DNA from: Rostrohypoxylon terebratum
Taxonomy: Eukaryota; Ascomycota; Sordariomycetes; Xylariales; Hypoxylaceae
Assembly: GCA_022497145.1 (NCBI GenBank)
Contig: MU385857.1
Location: forward strand, 947,449-1,011,448
Direction of reading: 5' to 3'
Length of the DNA: 64,000 bases
Numbering within the stretch: the first letter of the stretch is position 1; the number at the start of each line of letters is the position of its first letter. Positions 11,894-22,890 of this stretch are shown here, in pieces. The position numbers and the translations under genes are program-made. The notes below the pieces were generated by a model, which was not told where the DNA came from, ran no database searches, and saw nothing but the letters and a program-made list of their open reading frames with translations.

Positions 11894-13159
11894 ATGGCTA
11901 CTCAACAGTCTACAGCAGCTATTCCAAATCTGAGAGACAAGCTTCCTAAGCTAGAACCTCGCCGTCGCCGACCTGCACCTTCAAACCCCCTTCCATTACC
12001 AGAAACGCCAGCCTTACCGCCTCCACCGGATCTTTCATCTCATTCATTCCAGGTCCCTAGCCGACGAATACTGTCCACTAAAGACCATGAACTATTTCTC
12101 TCATCGCCATCTTATAATCTAATAGTCGCATTCGTCTTCGGTCTTTCAGATTCTATCATAGATACCCCAGTATCTGCCGTCAAGGATGACGACTGTAATC
12201 CTATCGTAAAGTCGATTCTAGACATTCTCGATAAAACAGAAGCTCTGGTTCTAGCAACGCCTCCAGAGGATGCGGAAGGGTCGAGGTTCGGAAACAAGGT
12301 GTTCCGCACTTTTCTCGACAAGGCCAAAGCCTCCAGCCCCTCTTGGCATGAGGAGCTCGGATTAACGTCTAAAGACGCCATTGCGGAGGTAGAAACATAT
12401 CTCAACAACTCCTTCGGCAACCGGACACGAATAGATTATGGCTCGGGTCACGAGTTAAATTTCATAATATGGCTCTTATGTTTATATCAACTACAGATTG
12501 TGAAGAAATCCGACTTCAAGGCGTTGGTTTTAAAGGTCTTTATCCGATACCTGCAACTCATGCAAACGATTCAATCAACGTACTACCTCGAACCAGCTGG
12601 TTCTCACGGTGTCTGGGGTTTAGATGATTACCAATTTTTACCGTTTCTCTTCGGAGCCAGCCAACTACTTCATCACCCCTTCATCACTCCCCTGGCAATC
12701 CACCAAGAACTGACTCTTGAAGAATTTGGTCACGACTATATGTACCTTGGTCAGGTCAACTTTGTCAATAGTACCAAGACTGTCAAGGGTCTACGCTGGC
12801 ATAGTCCAATGTTAGACGACATATCCTCTGCCAAGAGCTGGACCAAGATAGAAGGGGGCATGAAAAGGATGTTTGTAGCAGAGGTCCTGCGAAAGTTACC
12901 AGTGATGCAACATTTTCTTTTCGGCTCACTAGTGCCAGCAGTTGAAGGTATGAGTACCGAGTCGGAAGCAGGCCTAGCAGGTGAAGAAGATGAAACTGAA
13001 GGCGGAGGCGTTGTTGTCGAGCATGATGGATTCAAGCATGTACACAATGCTAACAGCTGGGGTGATTGCTGTGGTATCAAGGTACCCAGTGCAATTGCAG
13101 CAGCCCAAGCGATGAGAAAGAATGGCGCTGGAGAGCTACGCCGCATACCGTTTGACTAA
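11894..13159 (+). CDS. PP2A phosphatase activator (PTPA/Rrd family)
   Basis: Intronless frame of 421 residues. PTPA proteins are peptidyl-prolyl isomerases that activate PP2A-type phosphatases. Recognised blocks are PSRRILSTKDHELFLSS (helix at the start of the fold), YNLIVAFVFGLSDSI, the long YGSGHELNFIIWLLCLYQL, the signature HGVWGLDDYQFLPFLFGASQ, and a C-terminal WGDCCGIKVPSAIAAAQAM. A Pro/Arg-rich N-terminal 50 residues precede the core. Length and N-terminus look closer to the Rrd2 type than Rrd1, an inference only. An AATAAA-like element about 50 bp after the stop may be part of the poly(A) signal. Confidence 0.93.
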   Translation: MATQQSTAAIPNLRDKLPKLEPRRRRPAPSNPLPLPETPALPPPPDLSSHSFQVPSRRILSTKDHELFLSSPSYNLIVAFVFGLSDSIIDTPVSAVKDDDCNPIVKSILDILDKTEALVLATPPEDAEGSRFGNKVFRTFLDKAKASSPSWHEELGLTSKDAIAEVETYLNNSFGNRTRIDYGSGHELNFIIWLLCLYQLQIVKKSDFKALVLKVFIRYLQLMQTIQSTYYLEPAGSHGVWGLDDYQFLPFLFGASQLLHHPFITPLAIHQELTLEEFGHDYMYLGQVNFVNSTKTVKGLRWHSPMLDDISSAKSWTKIEGGMKRMFVAEVLRKLPVMQHFLFGSLVPAVEGMSTESEAGLAGEEDETEGGGVVVEHDGFKHVHNANSWGDCCGIKVPSAIAAAQAMRKNGAGELRRIPFD

Positions 13160-13573
13160 GTGTTCGATTTGGGGCTATTTCTTTATAGGCTCCGATAATA
13201 GAGAATATTAATAAAACAGTAAACATAACAGCTGCGCATTGAATATCCTGATACGATATGTACGATCCGCTACGAGAATATAGAGATAGAGTATAGGTAC
13301 TAGGTGTATTAATACATTCTTGTCGCAAATGTCTATGAACGAATCTTAGCGCCGAACAGGCCAACGCCTTAGACTATAACCGCCCAACAAAGCCAAATGG
13401 GTATCCTTAATCATTCGGAGCTCACTGACTGCCATATTCACATTACCGATTTTTGTACCCGTAGCCAGCGGTCTTAGGCAATAGTCACAGCTAACTGCCC
13501 CAAGACGACTAACCCAAGATATGTACATTTCACATGTACATAACCCCCTCATCCCACCCTATCCGTAGAGCTC
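13160..13573. other. Short convergent spacer
   Basis: This is 414 bp between the PTPA stop and the GRF-protein stop. Both 3' UTRs should fit here. No further structure seen. Confidence 0.5.
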
Positions 13574-14925
13574 CTAACTCGCACGGTACAAGTTCATCAG
13601 CTCCGTCCGCATCTTCTGCCTCGCGTCGGCATCCAATCTTCTCTGGTTCTCCAGATCCGTGATCCTGGCCCTGAGTTCCGCGATCTGCGCCTTAGACGTC
13701 TTCATCGCCTCGCGCGCAGCGTCGCGGCCCTTCTCGAGGCCCCGGGAGCGAGCCGCGTGTCTGTCTAACGCGGAGCGAATAGCGCGCTCGGTGTTCTTGT
13801 CGAGTTGGACGCCAGTTAGGAGACCCATGACCTCATCCGTGATAGTCGGGTTGTTCTTTCCCTGAGATGAAGAGGGGGTCGAAGAGGTTGATGTGGATGT
13901 GTGCTTCGGCGTGGAGGCAGAGGTAAAAGAAGTAGAGGCAGCAGGAGTAGAGTAAGACCCGTTGTCATCGGTGCGTAAGCGTTTTGCGGTACTATCTTGT
14001 TCGGCGAAGAGAACCCGGCGAACGGGTTTATCGGTGAGCGGAGTCGGCAGTCCGTCTTCCACCGCGAGTGTCCGAGTCGCGGAAGGCGTCTCGAATGCAT
14101 TGCGATGCCTAGTCTGGGCCTTGGCAGGGTTGTCTGTGATGGTCGCGAGCTCCGCCTCGTCGCCCGAGGAGAAGTCGCTGTACTCATCGATATCCGGCCG
14201 CTTTCTCTTAGATCCCGCCGACGGGGTGCCGTGTATTGCGCTTAGCTGCGGCTTGTCGCCTAATCCACGGAAGATTTCGTCTATGTCATCCGAATCCTCG
14301 TCCGAAGTGAAAAGGCCGCCCATATCGTTATCCGCCGACTCCCTGTTATTACTCGAGCCTCCTCTTAGGGTCTCGCTCTGCAAAGTTGTAGAAGAGGCTA
14401 TGCTCTGGCCATTTTGATCACGGCCGAGTAGACGGTTCAGTTCGGAAATGCTAGTAACTGGAGTCTTTTCTCCATCCGGCCTCTTCTCCTTGGCCGGGGT
14501 GATACTCTCGTGCAACGTCCTCTGCCTCTTCGGCTTACGGCTCGGTGTGTTCTCAGCCTCGCTGCGCGAATTAGTTAGGACAGCGCCAACTTCACGCTCG
14601 TGCGCATCCTCGGACCAGAGGAAAAAATTGCATTTGTTCTGCTTGTTTTTGTCCTTTTGACAAGTGTAAAATGAGCGACCCTTGTTAGCGGTTTCTCTTG
14701 TGACCGTCAACTGGACCGCTGGGAGTCGAGGGATACAATTGCCTATGAAAAACCGAAGCAAAGGTTGATTAGCTTCCTATCCGATCGCAGCCCGTGCAGT
14801 AAGGTTTTCGGGATGATTTAGACTTCGGGGCGTAACTTACAGTGCCAAACGCCGTTTCTAAAGAGACCTTTGAGTGGAGTTTTGCTCGCCGGCGTGTTAG
14901 GTGTAGTAGCTTGTGACCGTTGCAT
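13574..14925 (-). CDS. GRF-type zinc-finger, coiled-coil protein
   Basis: Two exons, 14925-14841 and 14742-13574, give 417 residues; the 98-bp intron falls inside the first zinc-ligand codon. The finger reads WHCNCIPRLPAVQL ... ANKGRSFYTCQ ... NKCNFFLW, with C29/C31, C56 and C66 as likely zinc ligands and the G-R-F core seen as G50-R51..F53. GRF fingers bind single-stranded nucleic acid in topoisomerase III, APE2 and NEIL3, so a role in DNA repair or recombination is plausible but not shown. The middle is Ser/Thr-rich and charged; the last 100 residues (TNAERAIRSALDRHA-like region to the end) form a probable coiled coil ending MRTELMNLYRAS. I do not recognise a named orthologue. Confidence 0.82.
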
Positions 14926-15799
14926 GGTGGCGAGGATATCAGATCTCCCTTTATCTTTAGCGTATTAAGACGTTTGGAGATATGTTATAATCGCACAACG
15001 GGAACTCGAAATACTTAGCATCCCGCAGACTTGCAATTCGGGATATTGATGTTTGATGCTCGTCGTTGTGGCAATGACGACCAGTTCGAGTAACAGCGGG
15101 GCAGGCTAGAACTACCAGAATTGATGTACCTGTTTGAGGTGGGATAAAAAACGGTGGCTGGGACGACCGAGCTGAAACTGAGACACGTGGGGCACGGGTT
15201 ACTCTGCACTAATGTTACCAGATCTCCAAAGGCTTGGCACGTTACCTGCATAATTTGCATAACTTGCATAATATCGCAGGGCATCCCTGATCTTGACCAA
15301 CTTCCAAGATCGAAGCAGATTGCCTCATTGAGCAGGTAACACGACAGTAGTAATCCTAGGTAGTCATAGGTAGTCATAGTCAAAACACAAAGGAATAGAG
15401 TTGAAAGAATGAGGTTGAGTCGCTGGATCTGATCATAGTATAAACAATCAAAAGGAGATGGACATTCATTACCTACATACATACGTACATACATACAAAC
15501 ATATAATAACGACTCTCAATTCATTCATGGGTATATCATCTATGCGTATCAAAACAAAATGTGGTATCCTCGGACGATGCGAACCTCCCTAGCTTCCCTT
15601 GCGGGCGTCTCTGAATGTCGATTTTTCAGAAACCAGTGCAATAGTACAACCCCTATGCATCCTAGATCGCAAGCTCATATGGACATGGACAGCAAACGAC
15701 CCATACTCTCTGTCGGAATGTCGGAATATCAGAATGATAATGTGGAATAATGCCAACCCAACCACTTCATACCCCCTCGCGTGCAAAATCATAGCCTCT
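14926..15799. other. Spacer with simple repeats
   Basis: This holds the GRF-protein promoter and the ELMO-gene 3' end. A TGCATAA motif is repeated three times at about 15247-15273, and a TACA microsatellite lies at about 15471-15500 (ATACATACGTACATACATAC). Open frames here are short and shadowed. Confidence 0.45.
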
Positions 15800-17920
15800 T
15801 CAGATCTCATACCAATAGTCGTCATTAAGCCCCTCTCTGCTCGGTACTACACCAGCACCTTCCGGAGGTCCGGCGTAGGTGGCTTCCATCCGAACGTTGA
15901 GTAATCTGATCTTCATGCCGTAGTCTTGAACGAGCTTGATGAGCTTATTGGTCTCCGATGTTATCGGGGCCTGACCTAGTAGCATCAACAACCCGTCCAG
16001 CCATTCCGATGCCACACTATGGTTTAAAGGATGTAGGGTAAGTAACGGTGTTTCCTTGACTTCGCTCAGGTCCTTAGCCTTGCTAACTTCGTCAGGATTC
16101 ACGTAGCCGAATATCGTAATCTTCGTGCTGTTTCCTGTCCCATTTATATTCTCGGTAGACGGAGCAGAAACATTAGAGGCAACTGAGCTAATTTGTCGTA
16201 GGTCCACCTTCTCGGGTAGAGAATCCAAGTTCGGGTCTGGACCAGTCCGTAACCCAAAGTCGGCGTAATGGAGATAGCGGCGATTATGCGACAATTTGGC
16301 ATATCGCCAAAGTGTACCATCAATTCCGCGGCGATTGTGATAGTTGGTCCCCTGACTGTCCTTGCGTTGCGCCGGTTTCGAAAACCAAGAGCCGTCTAAC
16401 AAGCATCTTATACGTTGTTCCTTAATGAACGTAAGAGCTTCTTGGTTTAGGCTCTCTCGCACTTTGTAAAGATGTTGGCCCCATTGATCATCGAACGAGA
16501 GTTCCAGAAGCTCCATCTGCAACTCGCGCAATCGCCCAAAGTCATATTCTACAAGATCTTCTTCAACCTCCAAAATATCCTTCGACCGGCCAGCTTGTCC
16601 TATGACCTGATCTATGAGTATACGAACCAATTCTGCCACTTTTTCGAAATCGTCCTGGTCTGCTCCGGTAGATCTCCAGAGCTTGAAGAATGCGTTCAGT
16701 CCACCTGTATGCAGCCTAGACCATTGAAGAAGTAATGGCCGGAAAAGCTTGTCTTGGTGCTTTCCATCGGATAGTTGGTACCCCCTAAGATCTTCCATTT
16801 CTGATTTATCGCAATCGAAATGCTCGTACAAGATAAGCGTGACTGCCAAGCTCGACCTCGCAATAGGACAGCGCTCGTGTAGTGGTTTGGTTGACTGCTC
16901 TAAGAGCAACTTTTGGAAGCCATCTTCGTTCTTTCGCACAAAATCGGCAAGATCCATTAAGCCAAGAAATCCAGTATTTTCGAACTCCGCAGCCGGACTT
17001 TCCGTCTCGAAGCCAAGACGCCTCCATTTCTCTGGATTGTGTCTTCTGCTTCCTTTTTTTCCAGACTCTTGAAGCTCCTCGACTCTCCCGATTCCGTTCG
17101 CATGGTCCCTATTCGGTGCGCTCGCAAGATGGAGTCCTTTCAATGCTCTTCTATGTTCCGGCCTCTCGACGTCAACCTGGACCTGCCGCCATTTTTGAAG
17201 CAGTACCTTAGTAAGGGACTGAAACTCCAATAAAGGGTGCGCGAGGTCTTGCAGTGCTGAGCTCTGCATCAGGTTGTATACCGCCTTGATTAAACCCAAA
17301 TCTTGCAATCGCCTTATAAATTTGGGCCATTCTTCTCCGCTACCCCCTATCCTGCTGATTTCGTTGCTAGGTTCGCTCGAAACGGCATCCCTTATGAGAG
17401 CATTGATCAACATCAGGGCATTGGCGCAGAGGGCGTGATCTGCAGACTGGAGCTGCTGGATGACGAGTTCGAAGAATTGCGGGTAGACAGCTACGGCTGG
17501 CTTTAATGCGCGGAATCCGAACGTTACAGGCGCACGGCCCCCTGAGGATGTAGATTGCGAGTGGCTAACAAGCGCAACGAGAATGGACATAGCACCTCGA
17601 AGGATGTTGACCAGCGGGTTCGTGACAATCAGCTCAACAACGCGCTCAACAAGATCGCCCGCCGTGGGTCCCTCAAAAATATCCCATCCCATATCAACCT
17701 CGAGCAATCTGCTTAGACTTTGAAGCGAGTAGGCGAGTGTGTTTCCGCCCGTACCCATGATCAAGCGTCGTAGAATGATCAGACCGCCAGAAGATATGAA
17801 GACATCTGCAAAGGAAGGATCGTTTATGGAGGATTGCAGTTTAAAAACCGCCATTTTTCGGGCAGCATCTTCGTCGCTGGCAAGTCGCGACAGCAACGCA
17901 GGTATGTCTGCTTGATCCAT
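15800..17920 (-). CDS. ELMO/CED-12 domain protein with PH-like C-terminus
   Basis: Single exon; 706 residues from the Met at 17920 (MDQADIPALLSRLASDEDA), or 720 from an upstream in-frame Met at 17962. I prefer 17920 because family members start close to this IPALL.RLAS block. The N-terminal 300 residues look like helical armadillo-type repeats. The ELMO domain follows (about residues 350-480 by rough count: RCPIARSSLAVTLILYEHFD ... LLLQWSRLHTGGLNAFFKLW). The C-terminal part, from KEQRIRCLLDGSWF through RYAKLSHNRRYLHYADFG to the end, fits a PH domain. ELMO proteins partner DOCK-type Rac/Cdc42 exchange factors; a role in hyphal polarity or actin control is inferred from the family. No intron needed. 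Confidence 0.85.
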   Translation of the reverse strand: MDQADIPALLSRLASDEDAARKMAVFKLQSSINDPSFADVFISSGGLIILRRLIMGTGGNTLAYSLQSLSRLLEVDMGWDIFEGPTAGDLVERVVELIVTNPLVNILRGAMSILVALVSHSQSTSSGGRAPVTFGFRALKPAVAVYPQFFELVIQQLQSADHALCANALMLINALIRDAVSSEPSNEISRIGGSGEEWPKFIRRLQDLGLIKAVYNLMQSSALQDLAHPLLEFQSLTKVLLQKWRQVQVDVERPEHRRALKGLHLASAPNRDHANGIGRVEELQESGKKGSRRHNPEKWRRLGFETESPAAEFENTGFLGLMDLADFVRKNEDGFQKLLLEQSTKPLHERCPIARSSLAVTLILYEHFDCDKSEMEDLRGYQLSDGKHQDKLFRPLLLQWSRLHTGGLNAFFKLWRSTGADQDDFEKVAELVRILIDQVIGQAGRSKDILEVEEDLVEYDFGRLRELQMELLELSFDDQWGQHLYKVRESLNQEALTFIKEQRIRCLLDGSWFSKPAQRKDSQGTNYHNRRGIDGTLWRYAKLSHNRRYLHYADFGLRTGPDPNLDSLPEKVDLRQISSVASNVSAPSTENINGTGNSTKITIFGYVNPDEVSKAKDLSEVKETPLLTLHPLNHSVASEWLDGLLMLLGQAPITSETNKLIKLVQDYGMKIRLLNVRMEATYAGPPEGAGVVPSREGLNDDYWYEI

Positions 17921-18265
17921 GGTGGTGGTAGGTAGATTGAATCGTGAGGGTTTGCGACTCAAAGGGCGGGGAGCGAAGGGACCGGCTGCGAATCGGCATG
18001 AACCAACGTGAAGTGGTTACGAAAAGGCTAAAGGACCTCGACGAGGCACTATAAATGCATAATCGTCAGTATAGTATGCAATGGCATGCGCGCGAGCTGC
18101 GAGGAACTGTAATAATAGTAATAATAAGCTAGAAGAGAAAAACTATGTAGCAACGCGGTTCGAGCGTGGAAGATAAAAAATAGGTGGATAAGGAGAAGTC
18201 GCACCTATGATACTAGGTACCTATTAGTACCTAGTACCGTGTTAGGTATGCCGCATACTAGGTAT
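17921..18265. other. ELMO-gene upstream region
   Basis: Probable 5' leader and promoter of the ELMO gene, ending in a run of ACTAGGTACCTA-like palindromic half-copies (18210-18265) that abuts the foldback element. Confidence 0.4.
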
Positions 18266-18435
18266 GATATCTCCCGAAGTGCCAGAAAACTACAGTACAA
18301 AAAGGACCTATTGAAGCTGAGATTTGATTGGTCGAAAAGGTCCCAGTAGAACTATACCAGCATTTGATTGGATGCATTCTTTGGTTTTTCCAAGGGTCCT
18401 TGTACCTATAGTTTTCTGGCACTTCCGGAGATAGC
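18266..18435. mobile_element. Small foldback (MITE-like) element
   Basis: Two arms of about 41-43 bp are near-perfect inverted copies: 18266-18308 and 18395-18435, separated by an 86-bp centre. Both arms share CTCC, GAAGTGCCAGAAAACTA and a GTACAA..GGACC inner end; differences are a few substitutions and short indels. The whole is 170 bp and non-coding. Size and structure fit a non-autonomous DNA transposon (MITE) or a solo foldback. A clear target-site duplication is not visible, so the boundaries may be slightly off. Confidence 0.6.
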
Positions 18436-18978
18436 GAATGGAGACAGGGTGAACCTTCTAAAGGTTCCGACACGGGTGTGGGGGCAGGTTCCTATTCGGT
18501 TCTTAGCTCGGGTGCTCCTGGAGCACATGCAAGGAATACTGGAGTCTGGAGGTTTCCCAAGAAACGGTAAGATACTGGCTGTAGTGTAAAGTTTAAATTG
18601 CATCAGTGCGTAAAGGCAGCAAACCTAAAACCTAGACCCGAGGAAGTATTCCACTCAAGTCTCTAATATAATAAACATCCTTGAGAAATCATATCATATG
18701 TATTCTACGTACTTCGTATTATTTTATTTACTAGGTATATTTAAACATTGAAGTCTTGACCGAAATACGATGTTATACGTTACTTTATTCTCGCACGGCA
18801 AATATCAAGACTTCATAACTCCACGAATTATAGCTGATGGATGATATCGTTTTATTATCCACTAGCCTCCTATCACCAATTTGATTATGGCATTAACTGA
18901 AAAGCCTTGAATTTTCAATTGTCTCCTCAACACTTACTCCCGCTATAATATTAAGCAATCTTGGTAGGATAAATCATC

Positions 18979-20949
18979 CTACGCTGTCTGTACAGGCACC
19001 TCCTTTGCAGATGCAGTCTTCTCCAGTTCTTCATGAACAACGGCGTGAACATCTTCGCCCTGCTCCTTACGGTTCAGCACAGCCTCAATTTCAGCTTCAA
19101 GACGAGAACCGCCCTTCTTAGTCTTCCATGCGGGCAGTGCACCCTTGGCAAATAGCACCTCAATTTCTTCAATCGTCTTACCGCACGTTTCGGGGTAAGT
19201 GAACCAGGCCTGAATAGCAGCACCGATGCAAAGCACTCCGAAGATGATAAATACCTTGTATTTGATGTTGAGGAAAGCCGGAGGAGTGAAGAGACCAAGG
19301 GCGAAGTTGAAGAGCCAGTTAGCTACGGCAGCCAGTGACATACCGGTCGCACGTGTTCCGAGAGACCAGACTTCAGCAGCGTAAACCCAGGCGACAGGGG
19401 CTAAAGTAAGCGCATAGACGATGATCAGGAGATAGCTGAATGCGATGACGCCGTGTGCGGGGGAACCTGTCACTCTAATAACAACGTTATGGTTGCCACC
19501 GACACCCTCGGGAACGGGAACGCTGTAGGTGCCAAGCAAGCCACCAACAACAAAGTGGCAGACGGCCATACCGATGGAACCATAGACCAGGAGTGATCGG
19601 CGACCAGTTTTATCGATGAAGAAGAACATGATAGTCGTGAAACTAAATATAGCTAGTTAGGATCGACCATGTATTGTCCACGGGTATAAGGTATAACTTT
19701 AGGTAGTCAACTTACATGATGAAGAGGGCATATTGAATGCCGGAAGAGATCAAGTTGATATCGCCTTGGAGATCAGCCATCAGGAAGACGTATCCGATGT
19801 AATACACGATTACGTTTGCCCCCGACATTTGCTTTTTGACATGGTCAGTTTGGCACAGTTTCAAACAGGTATTTGCCGTAAGAAACTTACCTGCCACGCC
19901 TGTACGCTCATTCCGGCAAGAGTTCGCTTCCACATGCCGTTGACGAAGAATTTTCTCCATCCTGCGGCCGTCTCGCGCTCAGCGTTAAGGACAGTGAATA
20001 TTTCCTCCCATTCGGCAATGACAACGGGGTCGTCCCTGTTGCCACCAGCTTGGATATCGGCGAGAACTTGAATCGCTTCCTCCTCGCGGCCGACCTTTGC
20101 AAGCCATCTTGGAGATCTAGGGAGGAACGGAAGACCCAGCATAAGTCCGACACAGGGAATGAATTGTGTTCCCCAGGCAGTTCGGAAAGATGCCGTACCC
20201 TCAATCTTGGAGCACTACAACATCGACAACCGTTAGCACCAATTGCGCACATCTTATTGACGTTCGAATGAAACACACGAAGAATTACTTACGCCATAGC
20301 CAATAAAGTACATGATCAAGATACCCCATTCAATAGCGAGTTGCTGGATGACAATAATGCGACCCCGGGTGTCCTGCTGATCATTAGATATTACTGCTTA
20401 TCAAGTCACAGATACGTCTATAGAATCCGACTTACACGTGGGGCGATCTCGGCGAGATAGACTGGGACTTGAGAGGAAGTAATACCGACGCAGACACCGT
20501 TCAAGACACGGCCAGCGATCAGCGAGCCGATTCCGTTAGTAGAGACTTGGACGGCGGTTCCGACCAACCACCAGAGGCAAGCAAACATGATACTGGACAC
20601 CTATTAGATCAAAGTCTCTAGCCTATATAAATAGGAGGTCATAAACACACCTATCGCGACGGCCCCATCTATCGGAAATGGGACCGGCCATGAGACTACC
20701 AACAACAGACCCAGCAGCGAGCGCAGAACCAATGGCGCCTTGGATAACACCGGACGGATTGTTGAAGTAGTTGATGTACTGGTCGGTAATGACGATGGCA
20801 GACATAGACGAAATGTCAAAACCAAAGAGCATACCTCCAACAGTGGCTATAATAGCCATGAAGTAGGTATTCGCTGACAGGAAATGTTAGCATTGACGCA
20901 TACGGATGGGATCTAACGTCGACGTACTGATCTTTGGAAGCCGCGACAT
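18979..20949 (-). CDS. MFS sugar porter (hexose-type transporter)
   Basis: Seven minus-strand exons: 20949-20928, 20873-20651, 20592-20436, 20376-20293, 20214-19891, 19831-19716, 19642-18979, about 529 residues (exon 4 could start 3 bp later). This is a 12-helix plasma-membrane transporter of the major facilitator sugar family. Signatures in order: GGMLFGFDISSMSAIV in helix 1, DRWGRRDS in loop 2-3, PVYLAEIAPRDTRGR after helix 4, QQMSGANVIVYY in helix 7, FFIDKTGRRSLL in loop 8-9, and PETCGKTIEEIE after helix 12. Substrate cannot be read from sequence; glucose, xylose or another monosaccharide is likely. The acceptor before exon 6 (CAAAAAG) is purine-rich. The tail is charged and cytosolic. Confidence 0.92.
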
Positions 20950-22259
20950 CTTGATCGCTTCCCTCGAGGGCTCGTCACAAAAACCGCAAGCAAATTGACA
21001 CATGAAGGCAAAGCCAGAGAGCAAAGGTAGCTTGGGGGAGAGCTTCCATCTAGGTGGAGTGAACCCTTCATATAATAAAGCTTTCTTGCATTGCATCTGA
21101 TGATACCCAACGACGCTAAGCCAGAAAATCATAGACCCATTCGGGATTTTCCCGCCGTGCAGGGAAGCACGCGTCGGTCTATACACCCGTATGAGGAGCT
21201 TTCACGAAGCACCGGTCCAGGCCTGCCATGCGGAAGAGAGAGAACGGCGGGCTGCCATAGGTGCAATAACTTGCCCACTCACCCTAGGTGAGCTTACGGT
21301 TGGGGCCGACGTCACATTCTCTTCAGTATCCCAGATCCTTCACCAGCAAGGCGAGCCTATGAAGGGCTTCTCAGACGACCGGGACGCATGTTTCTCCACA
21401 TATTTACTCTTTATGTTACAGTCGATGTCGAACCACCAATCGCCACCTTGTTGTGACTCTGCGGTCCTCCACATCACGCCTTTAGACACGGGGTAAGCAT
21501 TTGAAATGCGGAGGCGAAGAGACTTAAATTCGTGGGCTAGCTTTTCTTCGGACCGACAACAAGCATAGTGATTGGTGCGCATCAACGCTCGAGATCGTTC
21601 AGGGTTATTGATGTGGGGATTTTTCGCTTGTGGGGGAACTGGCGCAATTTCACTGAACTTGGAGAAACCCTTGAAAGACCTCAACTCCATGGTACAATGT
21701 AACCTGGTTACTCGTGAAAACGTGTCTGAGATGGAGAAGCGCCAAGCTCATGAGGCTATCGTGTACGATGTCAGGTTACAGCAAAAGAATCATGGGAACT
21801 CTCGGGATTAGTTGCAGTTTCGTACGATGAATAGAACCCTTTATTGGACGAATAAGGGTTTATCTAATGCATGGTAGAACAAAGTCTAGGGCCCTAGGTA
21901 GCAGTGGAATATGGCCGAGGCATCAATTATTCACACAAATAAAATTAGTAGAGAATTATAGGACCTTCACCGTAGTTAGTTGACTCGATATCTGTTCGGT
22001 GATCACGTAGTACAAGGAGGAATGGTAGATCACTACGCCGACAAGATGGGATAACGATGTTAATTGGATCTCTTATTATTAAAGCTTCTCGAACCCCCAC
22101 ATTCGAGTCACCAGTCGCTAGCTGCAAATTCTAGAAGCACGCGAGTCTCACAAGCTAAACTCCAATAAAATATAAAAAAAAATTGAGGCCGCAGCTGTAC
22201 AACCATGGAAACAAAGATCCCTGACAACCTTGGAAGTGAAACTGCTGCAATGCGTCGAC
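20950..22259. other. Promoter region of the sugar porter
   Basis: This is 1.3 kb between the transporter ATG and the cytidine-deaminase stop. Open frames up to 116 codons (21340-21690 minus, 21191-21496 plus) have no recognisable domain. One CCTAGG lies at 21893. Two CreA-like sites are listed separately. Confidence 0.45.
21613..21635 (+). promoter_or_regulatory. Paired CreA-like GTGGGG sites
   Basis: GTGGGG at 21613-21618 and 21630-21635 both match SYGGRG, the site bound by the fungal carbon-catabolite repressor CreA/CRE1. They lie about 660 bp upstream of the sugar-porter ATG. Paired sites 17 bp apart upstream of a sugar transporter are suggestive, but a 6-bp degenerate site is common by chance. 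Confidence 0.25.
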
Positions 22260-22890
22260 TCAGGTAGAGCGTGCACCCGGCGGAGGAAGTGCTTCAGGTC
22301 CAAACGACAAGGGTAATAACTAGCCCCACGAACATTAGCATATGCCTATACCTCATATTTGATGAAGACTTCAGCAACCATACCTGCTCAAGACGTAATA
22401 CTATATAGTCGTCATTCTTATCGAACATAATGATCGGAACGGAAAGATCGCAAAACTCCCGAATACTTTTCAAGAGTTAATACTAATGAGCTTATGCAGG
22501 ATTGTCAATACTGTAAAAGCCGGGCTAAACTCACAATTGACGACACATCCCGCAAGGACTGGCCGGAGGAGCTATATCGGTCGATACTGCTACAGCCTTC
22601 ATCTTTCGGTGTCCCTCGGTGACTGCCTTTCCGAAGGCTACGCGTTCTGCGCATGTTCCGACCGGATATGAAGCATTTTCAACGTTGGCTCCGCTGAAGT
22701 AGATGCCACCAACAGAGATGATCGCTGAGCCAACTCGAAATTGGCTATATGGACAGTAAGCTGTTGATTTGGCGGCAACAGCCCGCTGATGCAATTCGCC
22801 AAACTCCTCCGTCGTCAACCCATATTCTGAGCAGGTCTTCTTGACTGCATCCGCATCATTGGCGGAGTGTATTTCGGGCTGAGAAGACAT
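22260..22890 (-). CDS. Cytidine deaminase
   Basis: Three exons, 22890-22535, 22465-22384 and 22319-22260, give 165 residues, typical for the tetrameric CDA family. It deaminates cytidine and deoxycytidine to uridine in pyrimidine salvage. Zinc ligands are Cys80 in GTCAERVAF, with Glu82 as proton shuttle, and Cys113 and Cys116 in PCGMCRQ. The substrate-side FRVGSAI and NVENASYP motifs are present, and exon 3 supplies the family ending LLPLSFGPEALPPPG. Exon 2 begins after an AAAAG acceptor, which keeps the frame Q-F-I-R-E-F-C-D. Introns are 69 and 64 bp. This corresponds to yeast Cdd1 by family. Confidence 0.92.
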
